Below the pieces are notes generated by a model that was not told the DNA's origin, did no database searches, and saw only the letters and a program-made list of their open reading frames with translations. 64,000 nucleotides of DNA from Acidobacteriota bacterium (GTDB lineage: Bacteria; Acidobacteriota; Terriglobia; Terriglobales; Acidobacteriaceae), in the NCBI GenBank assembly GCA_021780075.1, contig JAJXZL010000046.1, positions 38,291 through 102,290 on the forward strand, written 5' to 3'. Made by a program: the position numbers and the translations under genes. Below are positions 1 through 7,084 of the stretch, in pieces (the first letter of the stretch is position 1; each line of letters begins with the position of its first letter).

Positions 1-431
1 GCCAGCAACGATGCAAACTGAAGTACCGAGAAGAGCTGCCTCATGCGCATGGCGAGAAAGATAGGCTGCGGTAGATCCGCGGGAAGCGTCCATCGCGCCA
101 GGGACCAGATCATCAGGATGGCCGTCATGAGCAGGAGGAGCAGCACACTCCGCCGGGGATCCCCCACCCGGTTATGCCGCAGAACAACCCTGCCCAACTC
201 CACCAGAACCGCGAACTGGAACAGTGCATCTCCTGTAATGTTCAGTAGATAAAACCCGGCGTAGTCGCGCAGGAAAGAGCGCAATACCACGAAGCCCGCA
301 ATACCGCTGCAAAGACACCAGACCTGGTAAAGGAAGAAAGCGGGCAGCGTCCGGTACGCGCGCTGCGACACCAGCAAAACGAGCAGTGCTGCGTCTGCAG
401 CTGAAGCGGCCAACAGCATGGCCGTATCCAT
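1..431 (-). CDS. Integral membrane protein, seven-helix type, cut by the window edge
   Basis: Reading leftwards from an ATG at 431 the frame stays open to base 1, giving the first 143 residues of a longer protein. It begins MDTAMLLAASAADAALL and consists of successive hydrophobic helices separated by short charged turns. It resembles the protein encoded just upstream (490-1305) helix for helix: both have LVFRRAWRTFPFF or LVSQRAYRTLPAFF after helix 1, and ELSVLVELAWSVLRP or QFAVLVELGRVVLRH near helix 3. They are therefore tandem paralogues, 58 bp apart on the same strand. A GGAG lies about 13 bases before the ATG. I do not recognise the family. The missing C-terminus lies outside the window. 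Confidence 0.75.
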   Translation of the reverse strand, partial: MDTAMLLAASAADAALLVLLVSQRAYRTLPAFFLYQVWCLCSGIAGFVVLRSFLRDYAGFYLLNITGDALFQFAVLVELGRVVLRHNRVGDPRRSVLLLLLMTAILMIWSLARWTLPADLPQPIFLAMRMRQLFSVLQFASLL

Positions 432-489
432 CGTCACTGTTCATTCTCCAGAAGATGAACTGTAAATCAAACTTCAATCAGAACGATTG

Positions 490-1305
490 TCAAAGCTGCG
501 AACGCTTTCTGCCCTCTCGCGGCTCGTCCACCGGTGCGCCCGCCATCGTCAGCCGGGTGGCTTGGGCGTTCCCGGCCAGGGCCAGCAGGAAGTTCTGCAT
601 CTGGGGCGTAAACTCTCGCCGCTCCGCCTCTTTCTGCGCAAAACTGAATACCCAATACAGCAAAGAGCAGAGATAGCTGGCAAGCATAACCTGATTAAGG
701 TAAAGATAGAGCGGGCCTATCGATTGATGCGAATGTAGCATGGCTATAGCAAGGCTCACAAAAGAATAGAAGCCTAGCCCAGTGGCTATCTGCAATTCGC
801 GATCCCGCCACCCGACAGAGAGCAACTGACTGCATCCGGCAAGCAAAAGAAAGAACAGGATCCTGAGAACTGAATTAGTCTGCTGAATCCGAACTATACC
901 CTGAACTTCTGGTGCGAGGTTGGCAAATCCCTGGATGCCTGTAAAGGGCCAGATCATGGCTCCCGCTGTCACAATTAAGATTGCAACTATCATCAGGCTG
1001 CCGCGCGGGAGTGATGTGCGAAGGGGACGGAGCACAGACCAGGCCAGTTCGACCAGAACACTGAGTTCGAGGATTGAACTCAAGATCGTTTCTATAAGGT
1101 AGATGGTGAGGTAGCTTCTGCTGAAAGAATGGATTACAACATAGTTGCCGCCATCACAAATCAAATCCCACGCGCAGAAGGCAGTGAAAAACGGAAATGT
1201 TCGCCATGCGCGTCGGAAGACCAGCAGCCCCACAACAGCTGCTTGAGTCACAATTCCAGCAAACCAGAGAATATTGTCTAGACTCACCGTTAACACCTTG
1301 CACAA
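490..1305 (-). CDS. Seven-transmembrane protein of unknown function
   Basis: 271 residues with about seven hydrophobic segments (near residues 12-30, 37-55, 61-88, 100-118, 142-160, 170-188 and 198-222) and a charged, Arg/Lys-rich C-terminal tail that probably faces the cytoplasm. No enzymatic motif was seen. It lies 76 bp downstream of the repeat-peptide gene and 58 bp upstream of its own paralogue, all on the minus strand, so the three may be co-transcribed. The start is uncertain: the longest frame begins with TTG at 1305, while GTG at 1296 or at 1287 (preceded by AAGG) would shorten it by three or six residues without affecting helix 1. The family is unknown to me; a receptor, sensor or transporter role would be a guess. 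Confidence 0.75.
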   Translation of the reverse strand: MCKVLTVSLDNILWFAGIVTQAAVVGLLVFRRAWRTFPFFTAFCAWDLICDGGNYVVIHSFSRSYLTIYLIETILSSILELSVLVELAWSVLRPLRTSLPRGSLMIVAILIVTAGAMIWPFTGIQGFANLAPEVQGIVRIQQTNSVLRILFFLLLAGCSQLLSVGWRDRELQIATGLGFYSFVSLAIAMLHSHQSIGPLYLYLNQVMLASYLCSLLYWVFSFAQKEAERREFTPQMQNFLLALAGNAQATRLTMAGAPVDEPREGRKRSQL

Positions 1306-1381
1306 CTCTACGGCGCCATTTGAGCCAGTCTATCAGTGAATCCAGTGCAGATTATTCGAGCAGACCCGTAATGGGAATCAA

Positions 1382-1666
1382 TTATGCAATCCTGCCGACC
1401 GGAATGGGGCTCATGGGGATGGAGCTCACGACTCTGCCGACCGGAATGGGGCTCATGGGGATGGAGCTCACGACTCTGCCGACCGGAATGGGGCTCATGG
1501 GGATGGAGCTCACGACTCTGCCGACCGGAATGGGGCTCATGGGGATGGAACTCACGACTCTGCCGACCGGAATGGGGCTCATCGGGATCGTCGATGCGTA
1601 GCTGGCCGTCAACGCAAATGCAGCGCAAAAAATAACAGTGCAAACTTTAAGTGAATTCAAAGACAT
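1382..1666 (-). CDS. Secreted tandem-repeat peptide (five 14-residue repeats)
   Basis: 94 residues. An N-terminal signal peptide of about 24 residues (MSLNSLKVCTVIF, hydrophobic core, cleavage probably after SYA) is followed only by five copies of the unit SSIPMSPIPVGRVV, the last one ending GRIA. The mature part is thus a pure repeat, rich in Pro, Ser and Val, with one Arg per unit and no Cys. GGGGAG sits 9 bases upstream of the ATG, a good ribosome binding site. Because the DNA unit is 42 bp, all frames stay open across the repeats. The signal peptide and binding site exist only in this frame, which decides the strand. Regular Gly-Arg boundaries could let a protease release identical 14-mers. 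It could be a multi-core peptide precursor, a structural secreted protein or a signal. No known family was recognised. Confidence 0.6.
   Translation of the reverse strand: MSLNSLKVCTVIFCAAFALTASYASTIPMSPIPVGRVVSSIPMSPIPVGRVVSSIPMSPIPVGRVVSSIPMSPIPVGRVVSSIPMSPIPVGRIA
1392..1601. repeat. Tandem repeat, 42-bp unit, five copies
   Basis: Units start at 1392, 1434, 1476, 1518 and 1560. Units 1-3 are identical. Unit 4 has one change (ggaactc for ggagctc). Unit 5 matches over about the first 23 bases and then diverges, and it encodes the beginning of the repeat region of the minus-strand peptide. There are no spacers, so this is not a CRISPR array. The near-perfect identity points to recent expansion or to homogenisation by recombination. 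Confidence 0.95.
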
Positions 1667-2320
1667 TTACATACACTCCCCAGATGAAATGGATTACGCA
1701 CCGAAAGACTAACCCAAAAGTGGTAGCTTGGCTACCCTAAAAGTAACTATTTCATAAATTTATTTTTGGAGGGGCAATGCGCGCTTTTGGCGATCTGGAG
1801 CAATAACGCACTTCAGAATCTTTATTTTGCGTGGTAATAGTTTGTGCGCCACATTACGTTTCAAGCTCGCCGCTAACGGGAAAATTCAGGCACGTTTTGT
1901 GTCCTGTCTGCCCTGAAGAAGGTGCAAAGGCTGCCCTCAAGCACCCGAGATGCGCTTTCGGTGGAAGGAAAATTCTCTGGTTTTGCGTTTGTCTGCCGCT
2001 TGGGACGGCATTCGTCGGAAACGTACTCCAACTGCCGTCCTCTCTCTCGCAAGCGTGGCGAAGAGGCAAACTCAATCCGGGCCTGTCCAAAGCGCTGCCG
2101 GGCTGGAATCGGCATACTGATATTCGGCCCAGCTGGTCCGCGGCCAGCTCTTTCCATTCGTGTCCACACTGGCCGCAGCGAAGGGCCGCGGCCGTACATT
2201 TCTGCTGCCCGTTACCTAGTCGATTACCCAACTGAAACTTTCGTGCCCTGTGCCTCGGGGGGAAAGTTAGATACTGTTGCGGACAGGCTTACAATTGGGA
2301 CTTTGAAAGCAGGATGGACG
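1667..2320. other. Intergenic region without a convincing gene, with a hairpin
   Basis: 654 bp between the repeat peptide (leftward) and the PilZ gene (rightward). It holds a perfect hairpin GGTAGC-TTG-GCTACC at 1722-1736, an A/T-rich stretch at 1740-1768 and a tiny ORF at 1777. The preceding bases (acgca at about 1695, then the hairpin) loosely resemble the 3' half of a c-di-GMP-I (GEMM) riboswitch, but I could not find the 5' half. Open frames between 1831 and 2320 have no family features and an arbitrary composition, so I treat that part as non-coding. Confidence 0.4.
1777..1806 (+). CDS. Possible nine-residue leader peptide
   Basis: ATG at 1777 is preceded by a very strong ribosome binding site (GGAGGGG, 1768-1774) and runs nine codons (MRAFGDLEQ) to TAA. 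It follows a hairpin and an A/T-rich stretch. The strong binding site is the only evidence; the site and short frame may be accidental. The next real gene on this strand starts more than 500 bp downstream. Confidence 0.15.
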   Translation: MRAFGDLEQ

Positions 2321-2683
2321 ATGGATACCTCCAAATCAAAACCTCCCTTGGAGCATCGGCGCCTTCAACCGCTGGGTTCGCGCAGGGAAGTTCGTTGCGC
2401 GGTTCGTTTTCCGCTCAGGCTTACAGCGGTGCTTTCGGCCGACGAAAAAGAGCTCGCGGCACATACGCGCAACGTCTCCGCCAACGGTGTGCTCTTTGAG
2501 ATGGATAAATCCCTGAACGTTGGCCAGGACATCAAGTTTTCCCTCCAGATGCCCCGAAGCGTATTTGGTACCCCCAGAGATGTTATGGTTCGGTGCTATG
2601 GACGTGTGGTACGCTGCTCCATAAGCCAAGGTCTTTATTATGCTGCCGCTACCATTGATGGGTATCAGTTTGTTGAGCAGTGA
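2321..2683 (+). CDS. PilZ-domain protein
   Basis: 120 residues, a single PilZ domain, the family that binds cyclic di-GMP. The binding signature is present: SRREVRCAVRF (RxxxR) near residues 20-30 and NVSANG, equivalent to the usual D/NxSxxG, near residue 57, followed by the beta-barrel strands. I chose ATG 2321 because AGGA lies six bases upstream and because the longer open frame (from 1922) carries low-complexity Arg-rich sequence unlike a protein domain. The last codons overlap the GTG start of the LuxR-type gene (sequence GTGA), which suggests translational coupling. A single-domain PilZ protein normally passes a c-di-GMP signal to a partner, here perhaps the regulator encoded next. Confidence 0.85.
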   Translation: MDTSKSKPPLEHRRLQPLGSRREVRCAVRFPLRLTAVLSADEKELAAHTRNVSANGVLFEMDKSLNVGQDIKFSLQMPRSVFGTPRDVMVRCYGRVVRCSISQGLYYAAATIDGYQFVEQ

Positions 2684-3459
2684 CAGCATGGCTTGGTGAT
2701 CTAGTTCCGCTTATGGATATCTTGGACGAATCTCCTGATGGCGAAATTCTCGACGGACCGGCGAAACCCGGGTCAACCCGCATTATTCTTGCGGATTCCC
2801 AGGCCATCTACCGAGTCGGAATTCGCAAAATCTTTGCGCTCGAGGATGACCTTCGAGTTGTGGCACAGGCTGACTCTGTTGAAAATCTTCGTGCAGCCGT
2901 GGATCGCTACCCCGCCGACATCGTACTCCTGGAAGGCGGCCTGTTGGCCGGTGCGCCCAATGTCGTTCCAGAGCTGCTCCGGGCTGCTCCTAATTTGAAG
3001 CTCATCGTGCAGGCGCTTGCCGCCGACGAGGCCCAGACCGTGGATCTTTATCGCCGCGGCGTTCGAGGCATCATCACCCGATCCATCTCGCCGGACCTCC
3101 TGGTAAGGTGTGTCCGCAGAATCGCGGCCGGGGAAACCTGGATAGATAACCAGTCGGTGAATTGGGTCATCGAAGCCTACCGTGCGCAGGCCGCATCCCT
3201 CATCACTCCACGCAGCCAGCCGCGGCTCTCACCCAAGGAGATGGCCATCATCTCATGCATTTCCCAGGGCAAGCGCAACAAGGAGATCGCCTTTCAGTTG
3301 GGAACGACGGAGCAGGTCATCAAGAATTATCTCCGCAAGATATACGACAAACTGGGCGTTTCTGACCGGCTAGAGTTGGCTCTTTATTGCCTCCACCACA
3401 AGATCCTTCCGCCGGAGTCGGAAGAAGAGACTTCTGCGAAGAAGTTTGCTGCCCACTAG
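2680..3459 (+). CDS. LuxR/NarL-type regulator with a degenerate receiver domain
   Basis: 259 residues from the GTG that overlaps the PilZ stop, or 248 from ATG 2713. An N-terminal receiver-like domain (about 33-150) is followed by a LuxR-type HTH (about 183-240: LSPKEMAIISCISQGKRNKEIA, shown here in part; then VIKNYLRKIYDKLGV). In the receiver the phosphoacceptor Asp is replaced by Glu (DIVLLEGG, Glu85 in the long form), and the conserved Lys of the sixth strand is Thr or Arg (GIITRS). The domain is therefore unlikely to be switched by a histidine kinase; Glu may mimic the phosphorylated state or another signal may be used. No histidine kinase gene is nearby. The DNA-binding helix looks intact. 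Confidence 0.85.
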   Translation: MTAWLGDLVPLMDILDESPDGEILDGPAKPGSTRIILADSQAIYRVGIRKIFALEDDLRVVAQADSVENLRAAVDRYPADIVLLEGGLLAGAPNVVPELLRAAPNLKLIVQALAADEAQTVDLYRRGVRGIITRSISPDLLVRCVRRIAAGETWIDNQSVNWVIEAYRAQAASLITPRSQPRLSPKEMAIISCISQGKRNKEIAFQLGTTEQVIKNYLRKIYDKLGVSDRLELALYCLHHKILPPESEEETSAKKFAAH

Positions 3460-3525
3460 GCATAGTGCGCCAGCATCCCTGCCACCATGTTCTGCCGTAA
3501 GGTCCCGCCTCGGGCTTTCAGTTCG

Positions 3526-4056
3526 TCAGCCCTTCGCGGCGCAGCAGTCCGGTTCTTTTTCGCTGCTTCCGCTGCAACTGATCGGCGTGTCTGAGCAGTT
3601 CTTGCGCGCAAGTTCCAGCAGCTGCGTTAGCTCCGTCAGTTCCGCGTCGTTCAGGTGCCCGAGCAGCTCCTTGGGGGCAAGCTGGATAACCGGATCCATT
3701 GCGCGCAGCAGCGTCAGCCCGGCCTCTGAAATTTGTGTCCACACCACGCGCCGGTCGTTCCGGTCGCGCTGCTGCCGGATAAGTTTCAGAGCCTTCAGGC
3801 GCGCCAGCAGCCGGGTGATGTCGGGCACCGCCGTAATCATGCGGTCGCCGATTGCGGAACAGGTAAGTCCCTGCGGCTGCGCGCCGCGCAGAATCCTCAG
3901 CACGTTGTATTGCGTCGAGGTAACGCCCCAGTTGCGGCTTCTGCGCTGGAAGGCGCGGTGAAGACAATCCGCAGTCCGCAGTACGTTCAGGAACGCTTCT
4001 TCGTGCACGCTTGAGAAAGGACGCTCCTGCGCAATTTCACGTTTCAGACTGGCCAT
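3526..4056 (-). CDS. MarR-family transcriptional regulator
   Basis: 176 residues from ATG 4056, which has GGAG seven bases upstream; the longer frame to 4119 lacks such support. It has the winged-helix MarR fold: helices near 20-40, the HTH around LTCSAIGDRMITAVPDITRLL (given in part), and the wing with the typical DRNDRRVVWTQISEAG. It ends with a Cys/Ser-rich tail (NCSDTPISCSG, then CCAAKG); two or more of these cysteines could make it redox-sensitive, as in OhrR-type members, but this is inference. It lies 78 bp downstream of the yceI-like gene on the same strand and converges with the LuxR-type gene. It probably controls the YceI gene, and perhaps the divergent MFS gene, through the palindrome at 4859-4878. 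Confidence 0.9.
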   Translation of the reverse strand: MASLKREIAQERPFSSVHEEAFLNVLRTADCLHRAFQRRSRNWGVTSTQYNVLRILRGAQPQGLTCSAIGDRMITAVPDITRLLARLKALKLIRQQRDRNDRRVVWTQISEAGLTLLRAMDPVIQLAPKELLGHLNDAELTELTQLLELARKNCSDTPISCSGSSEKEPDCCAAKG

Positions 4057-4134
4057 TCGTTGTCTCCGTTCCAATCTGCTTTGGCTGTGCGGGGTGCAGG
4101 CGGCGCTAGCCGCCTGCATCCCGGCATGGCCCGT

Positions 4135-4710
4135 TTACTGCTTTACGACGTCCAGATCGATGGTCAGGCTGACCTCGTCACCCAAAATGGATGTCGGATA
4201 CTTCGTTCCAATTCCAAATGCCGTGCGGCTGATGGTCGTTGTGGCAGAGTAGCCGGCGTGCGGCTTGTGATCCATGCCTGCAACCGGGCCAGTCGGACCT
4301 TCCACTTCCAGCACAACGGGCTTCGTCACGCCATGCAGCGTCAGGTTGCCCTGCACCGTCAGGTTGCTTCCGTGCTTCGCAACGCTGGTGCTCACAAACG
4401 TCGCCGTCTGGTACTGTGCCGTGTCAAAAAGGCTGGCGCTCTTCAGGTCGGCGTCGCGCATGCTCTCGCCAGTGTCCACCGTGTTTACGTCGATGGTCAC
4501 TTTCACCGTCGACTTCGTGATATCTGCCTCATTTAAAACGATCTGGCCGCCAATATTGCCAAAGCGCCCATGCACCTTTGACAGGCTCATATGCAAAATG
4601 CTGAAGTCAACCTCGCTGTGTGCCTTGTCCGGAACCCAGGTGGAGGTTTGTGCCAGGGCGAGGGGAGCCGCAATCGTGAAAATGCTAGTGAGAAGTGCCA
4701 AACGCTTCAT
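4135..4710 (-). CDS. YceI-family secreted lipid-binding protein
   Basis: 191 residues with a signal peptide (MKRLALLTSIFTIAAPLALA, cleaved before QTSTW) and a complete YceI domain: WVPDKAHSEVDFSI at the start, then GRFGNIGG, VTIDVNTVDTGESMRDADLKS (in part), LTLHGVTKPV and the closing strand LTIDLDVV. YceI proteins form a lipocalin-like barrel in the periplasm that binds a polyisoprenoid or amide lipid. Members next to MarR regulators are common and often respond to acid, quinones or solvents. The gene is first of a likely two-gene unit with marR and is transcribed away from the MFS gene. Confidence 0.92.
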   Translation of the reverse strand: MKRLALLTSIFTIAAPLALAQTSTWVPDKAHSEVDFSILHMSLSKVHGRFGNIGGQIVLNEADITKSTVKVTIDVNTVDTGESMRDADLKSASLFDTAQYQTATFVSTSVAKHGSNLTVQGNLTLHGVTKPVVLEVEGPTGPVAGMDHKPHAGYSATTTISRTAFGIGTKYPTSILGDEVSLTIDLDVVKQ

Positions 4711-4858
4711 GAATCAATTCCTTTCAACAGTGGGCCAGTGGCCGCTTGGGATGACCGGTAGGAACAATTTGCTCTCTGACCGGATGGGCTGCGGGAACGG
4801 GGATGACCCTGGAACACCGCGCTGAAATTGCTTGTGCTTTTTTGACGCAGCAAGGTAG

Positions 4859-4878
4859 ATATTAGTTGCAACAAATAT
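4859..4878. promoter_or_regulatory. Candidate MarR operator
   Basis: A 20-bp palindrome centred on GTTGCAAC with flanks ATATT and AATAT; nine of ten base pairs match. MarR-family operators are typically palindromes of this length with a TTGCAA-like core. It lies in the divergent region between the YceI gene (start 4710) and the MFS gene (start 4968), about 90 bp before the latter. Confidence 0.45.
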
Positions 4879-4967
4879 ATTCCCGCCGCACCAAACCAGC
4901 CGCCTCGGGAATCAAGCACTTCGTCTCATCGCCCACTTTGAACCGCCGGCACAAAGAAGTGTCTGCT

Positions 4968-6206
4968 ATGCTCCCGGTAATGTCTTTCGTCCACGACTTT
5001 AAGGGCCTTAGCCGCTCCCAGCGCCACACCTTTGTGGCCTCATTTCTGGGCTGGACGCTCGATAGTCTCGACTTCTTCCTCCTCATCTTCTGCGTCAAGG
5101 CCATTGCCACGGACTTTGGCACAAAGCCATCCGCCGTCATGGGCGCAGTCTTTCTCACGCAGGCCTTCCGCCCTCTCGGTGCCGTTGTCTTCGGCATCCT
5201 GGCAGACCGCTACGGCCGCAGGCCCGTGCTCATCGTCAACATCCTCAGCTTCTCCGTCATTGAGCTGGCCTGCGCCTTTGCGCCGTCGATGAGCGTCCTT
5301 CTCGGCCTCCGTGCCCTCTTCGGTTTTGCCATGGGCGGCGAGTGGGGCGTCGGCGCGGCGCTCACCTTTGAGACCCTGCCCAAGGAGGGCCGCGGTGCCT
5401 TCTCCGGCATTCTGCAGGAAGGCTATGCATTCGGCTCCATCCTTGCCTCCGCCGCCTTTGCACTTTTCTTCCATGCCATCGGATGGCGCGGCCTTTTCAT
5501 CCTCGGAGCGTCTCCCGCGCTGCTTGTCCTCTATGTCCAGACGCGCGTCCAGGAGTCGCCCGTCTGGCTCGCCGGGGCAAAAAAGCGAGCCGTGCCCCAT
5601 GCGGGACCGGCAATTCCCGCGCACCTGCGCGCGTTCCTCCCCACGTTTCTTTTTCTCGTACTGCTCATGACTGCGTTCATGAGCTTCTCCCACGGCACCC
5701 AGGATATCTATCCCACATTTCTCTCTGTCCACATGGGACTCACTCCGCAGACAGTTGGCCTCATCGGTGTGCTCTACGGACTCGGCTCCATTGCCGGCGG
5801 CTTTGTCTTCGGCGCGCTCTCTGAGCGCTGGGGACGCAAGCGCGCCATCATCGCAGCCGCGCTACTCTCCATTCCCGTCATTCCTCTTTACGCCTACGGC
5901 CACACCGCCTTCGCCCTTGGCGCGGGTGCCGTCCTCATGCAGTTCATGGTGCAGGGCGCCTGGGGAGTCGTCCCTGCCTACCTCACCGAACTGTCGCCTG
6001 CTCCCGTCCGTGCCACCGCGCCCGGCCTCGCCTATCAACTCGGCGGCCTCATCACCTCATGGAACGGAAAAGCCCAGGCCCTTGCCGCCGAGCGCTGGAA
6101 CAACTACCCCGCTGTCCTAGCCATCACCGTCGGCCTCGTCGCCCTCGCTTTAGCCGGCCTCGCCGCACTCGGCCACGAAGTCAAAGGACGCGACCTCGCA
6201 GACTGA
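4968..6206 (+). CDS. MFS transporter, sialate/lactate/aromatic-acid proton symporter type
   Basis: 412 residues from ATG 4968; a longer frame from 4866 starts with an Arg-rich segment and overlaps the palindrome, so I reject it. Twelve hydrophobic helices. MFS signatures are clear: LDSLDFFLLIF in helix 1, GILADRYGRRPVL between helices 2 and 3, GGEWGVGAAL in helix 4 and GALSERWGRKRAI between helices 8 and 9. The GGEWG and RPLGAVVFG motifs place it with NanT/JEN/AAHS-like carboxylate:H+ symporters. The substrate is not deducible. AAGAAG upstream is a weak ribosome binding site. It may share regulation with the divergent yceI-marR pair. Confidence 0.88.
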   Translation: MLPVMSFVHDFKGLSRSQRHTFVASFLGWTLDSLDFFLLIFCVKAIATDFGTKPSAVMGAVFLTQAFRPLGAVVFGILADRYGRRPVLIVNILSFSVIELACAFAPSMSVLLGLRALFGFAMGGEWGVGAALTFETLPKEGRGAFSGILQEGYAFGSILASAAFALFFHAIGWRGLFILGASPALLVLYVQTRVQESPVWLAGAKKRAVPHAGPAIPAHLRAFLPTFLFLVLLMTAFMSFSHGTQDIYPTFLSVHMGLTPQTVGLIGVLYGLGSIAGGFVFGALSERWGRKRAIIAAALLSIPVIPLYAYGHTAFALGAGAVLMQFMVQGAWGVVPAYLTELSPAPVRATAPGLAYQLGGLITSWNGKAQALAAERWNNYPAVLAITVGLVALALAGLAALGHEVKGRDLAD

Positions 6207-6254
6207 CCAGCATCTGCGCTTCAACCGTCTGATCCAGCAAAAAATTGGGCGTCC

Positions 6255-6282
6255 GGAGCCTGTCCTGCGCTTGTCGAAGGGT
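6255..6282 (-). repeat. Dispersed 28-bp repeat, copy 1
   Basis: On the minus strand this matches the plus-strand sequence at 40986-41013 at 25 of 28 positions; both contain TTCGACAAG followed by CAGG and CAGGCTC. It lies in the convergent gap between the MFS and PEBP genes. Sequences with the core CTTCGACAAGCTCAGG recur in intergenic regions of many bacterial genomes (recalled, not searched). Confidence 0.7.
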
Positions 6283-6408
6283 TTCATGATGATTGAAGGC
6301 GGTATGAGGCTCGGTTCGGGAAATTCGGGGCTTTTCTCCTTGCGCTTTCTGAAAGGCTCAAGCCCTTGGACCTTGGATGCCCTGCGGACGTGGCGTCTTT
6401 GGCCGCTC

Positions 6409-6996
6409 CTATCGCCCGTACCGTGCAATCAACTCGCCGCGCGCAAGAATGTGCCCTTGCATCGCGTGCTCCAACTGCTTCCTTGTTGCCTCCGCGGGCA
6501 GCTTGAGCGGCGCATCCAGCGCATACAGCTCAAAGAAGTAGCGATGCGTTGAGCCACGCGGCGGGCATGGGCCGCCGTAGCCCGTCTGGCCAAAGTCGTT
6601 CTGTCCCTGCCGCGACCCATCCGCAAGCTCGCCCTTTGTCGGCACCGCCTCATCAAGCTCTCGCTTTCCGGCAGGAACGTTATACAGCACCCAGTGCACA
6701 AACGTGCCAATCGGCGCATCCGGGTCGCTGACAATCAGCGCAAGACTCTTCGCACTCGCCGGCGGTTCTGACCACTTCAATTGCGGAGACTTGTTCGCTC
6801 CGTCGCAGGTAAAGTCCTTCGGTATCTGGCCATCTCGAAAGCTGGGACTGATCATGTTCATGGATGTGCTCCTTCCGACATCCACTGTCGTGCTCGCACC
6901 ATGGCAACTCGCCAGGACCAGAACCACCAGCAGCGCCGTCAGGCGCCGATTGTTTCTGTCGCTCACCGGGCTGTTCGCATGGCTTAGGGTGTTCAT
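6409..6996 (-). CDS. YbhB/YbcL-type PEBP (Raf-kinase-inhibitor-like) lipoprotein
   Basis: 195 residues. The N-terminus has a basic stretch (RNNRRL) and a hydrophobic core ending in the lipobox LASC, so the protein is probably a lipoprotein anchored at Cys31. The mature part is a complete bacterial PEBP domain: SPSFRDGQIPKDFTCDGANKSP (in part), SDPDAPIGTFVHWVLYNVP (in part), then GYGGPCPP and HRYFFELYALD. PEBP proteins have a ligand-binding pocket; the role of bacterial members is poorly defined. It lies 88 bp downstream of the flavin reductase gene on the same strand and could be co-transcribed with it. Confidence 0.9.
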   Translation of the reverse strand: MNTLSHANSPVSDRNNRRLTALLVVLVLASCHGASTTVDVGRSTSMNMISPSFRDGQIPKDFTCDGANKSPQLKWSEPPASAKSLALIVSDPDAPIGTFVHWVLYNVPAGKRELDEAVPTKGELADGSRQGQNDFGQTGYGGPCPPRGSTHRYFFELYALDAPLKLPAEATRKQLEHAMQGHILARGELIARYGR

Positions 6997-7084
6997 CGAT
7001 CCTCTTGAGCGTTATACTCCGGCGCCTGTCAGCAACGGCAGCGGCACAAGCGTACCGCGTTTCGTTCTGCCGGACAAGAAGCGC

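Noticed and set aside
1392..1601. CRISPR array
   Set aside because: Repeats are directly adjacent with no spacers, and no cas genes are present.
1197..1635. Plus-strand frames across the 42-bp repeats
   Set aside because: The unit length is a multiple of three, so all frames stay open. Only the minus-strand frame at 1382-1666 has a signal peptide and ribosome binding site.
1831..2320. N-terminal extension of the PilZ protein and overlapping frames
   Set aside because: Arg/Ser/Pro-rich without domain similarity; ATG 2321 has a suitable ribosome binding site and yields a normal-size PilZ protein.
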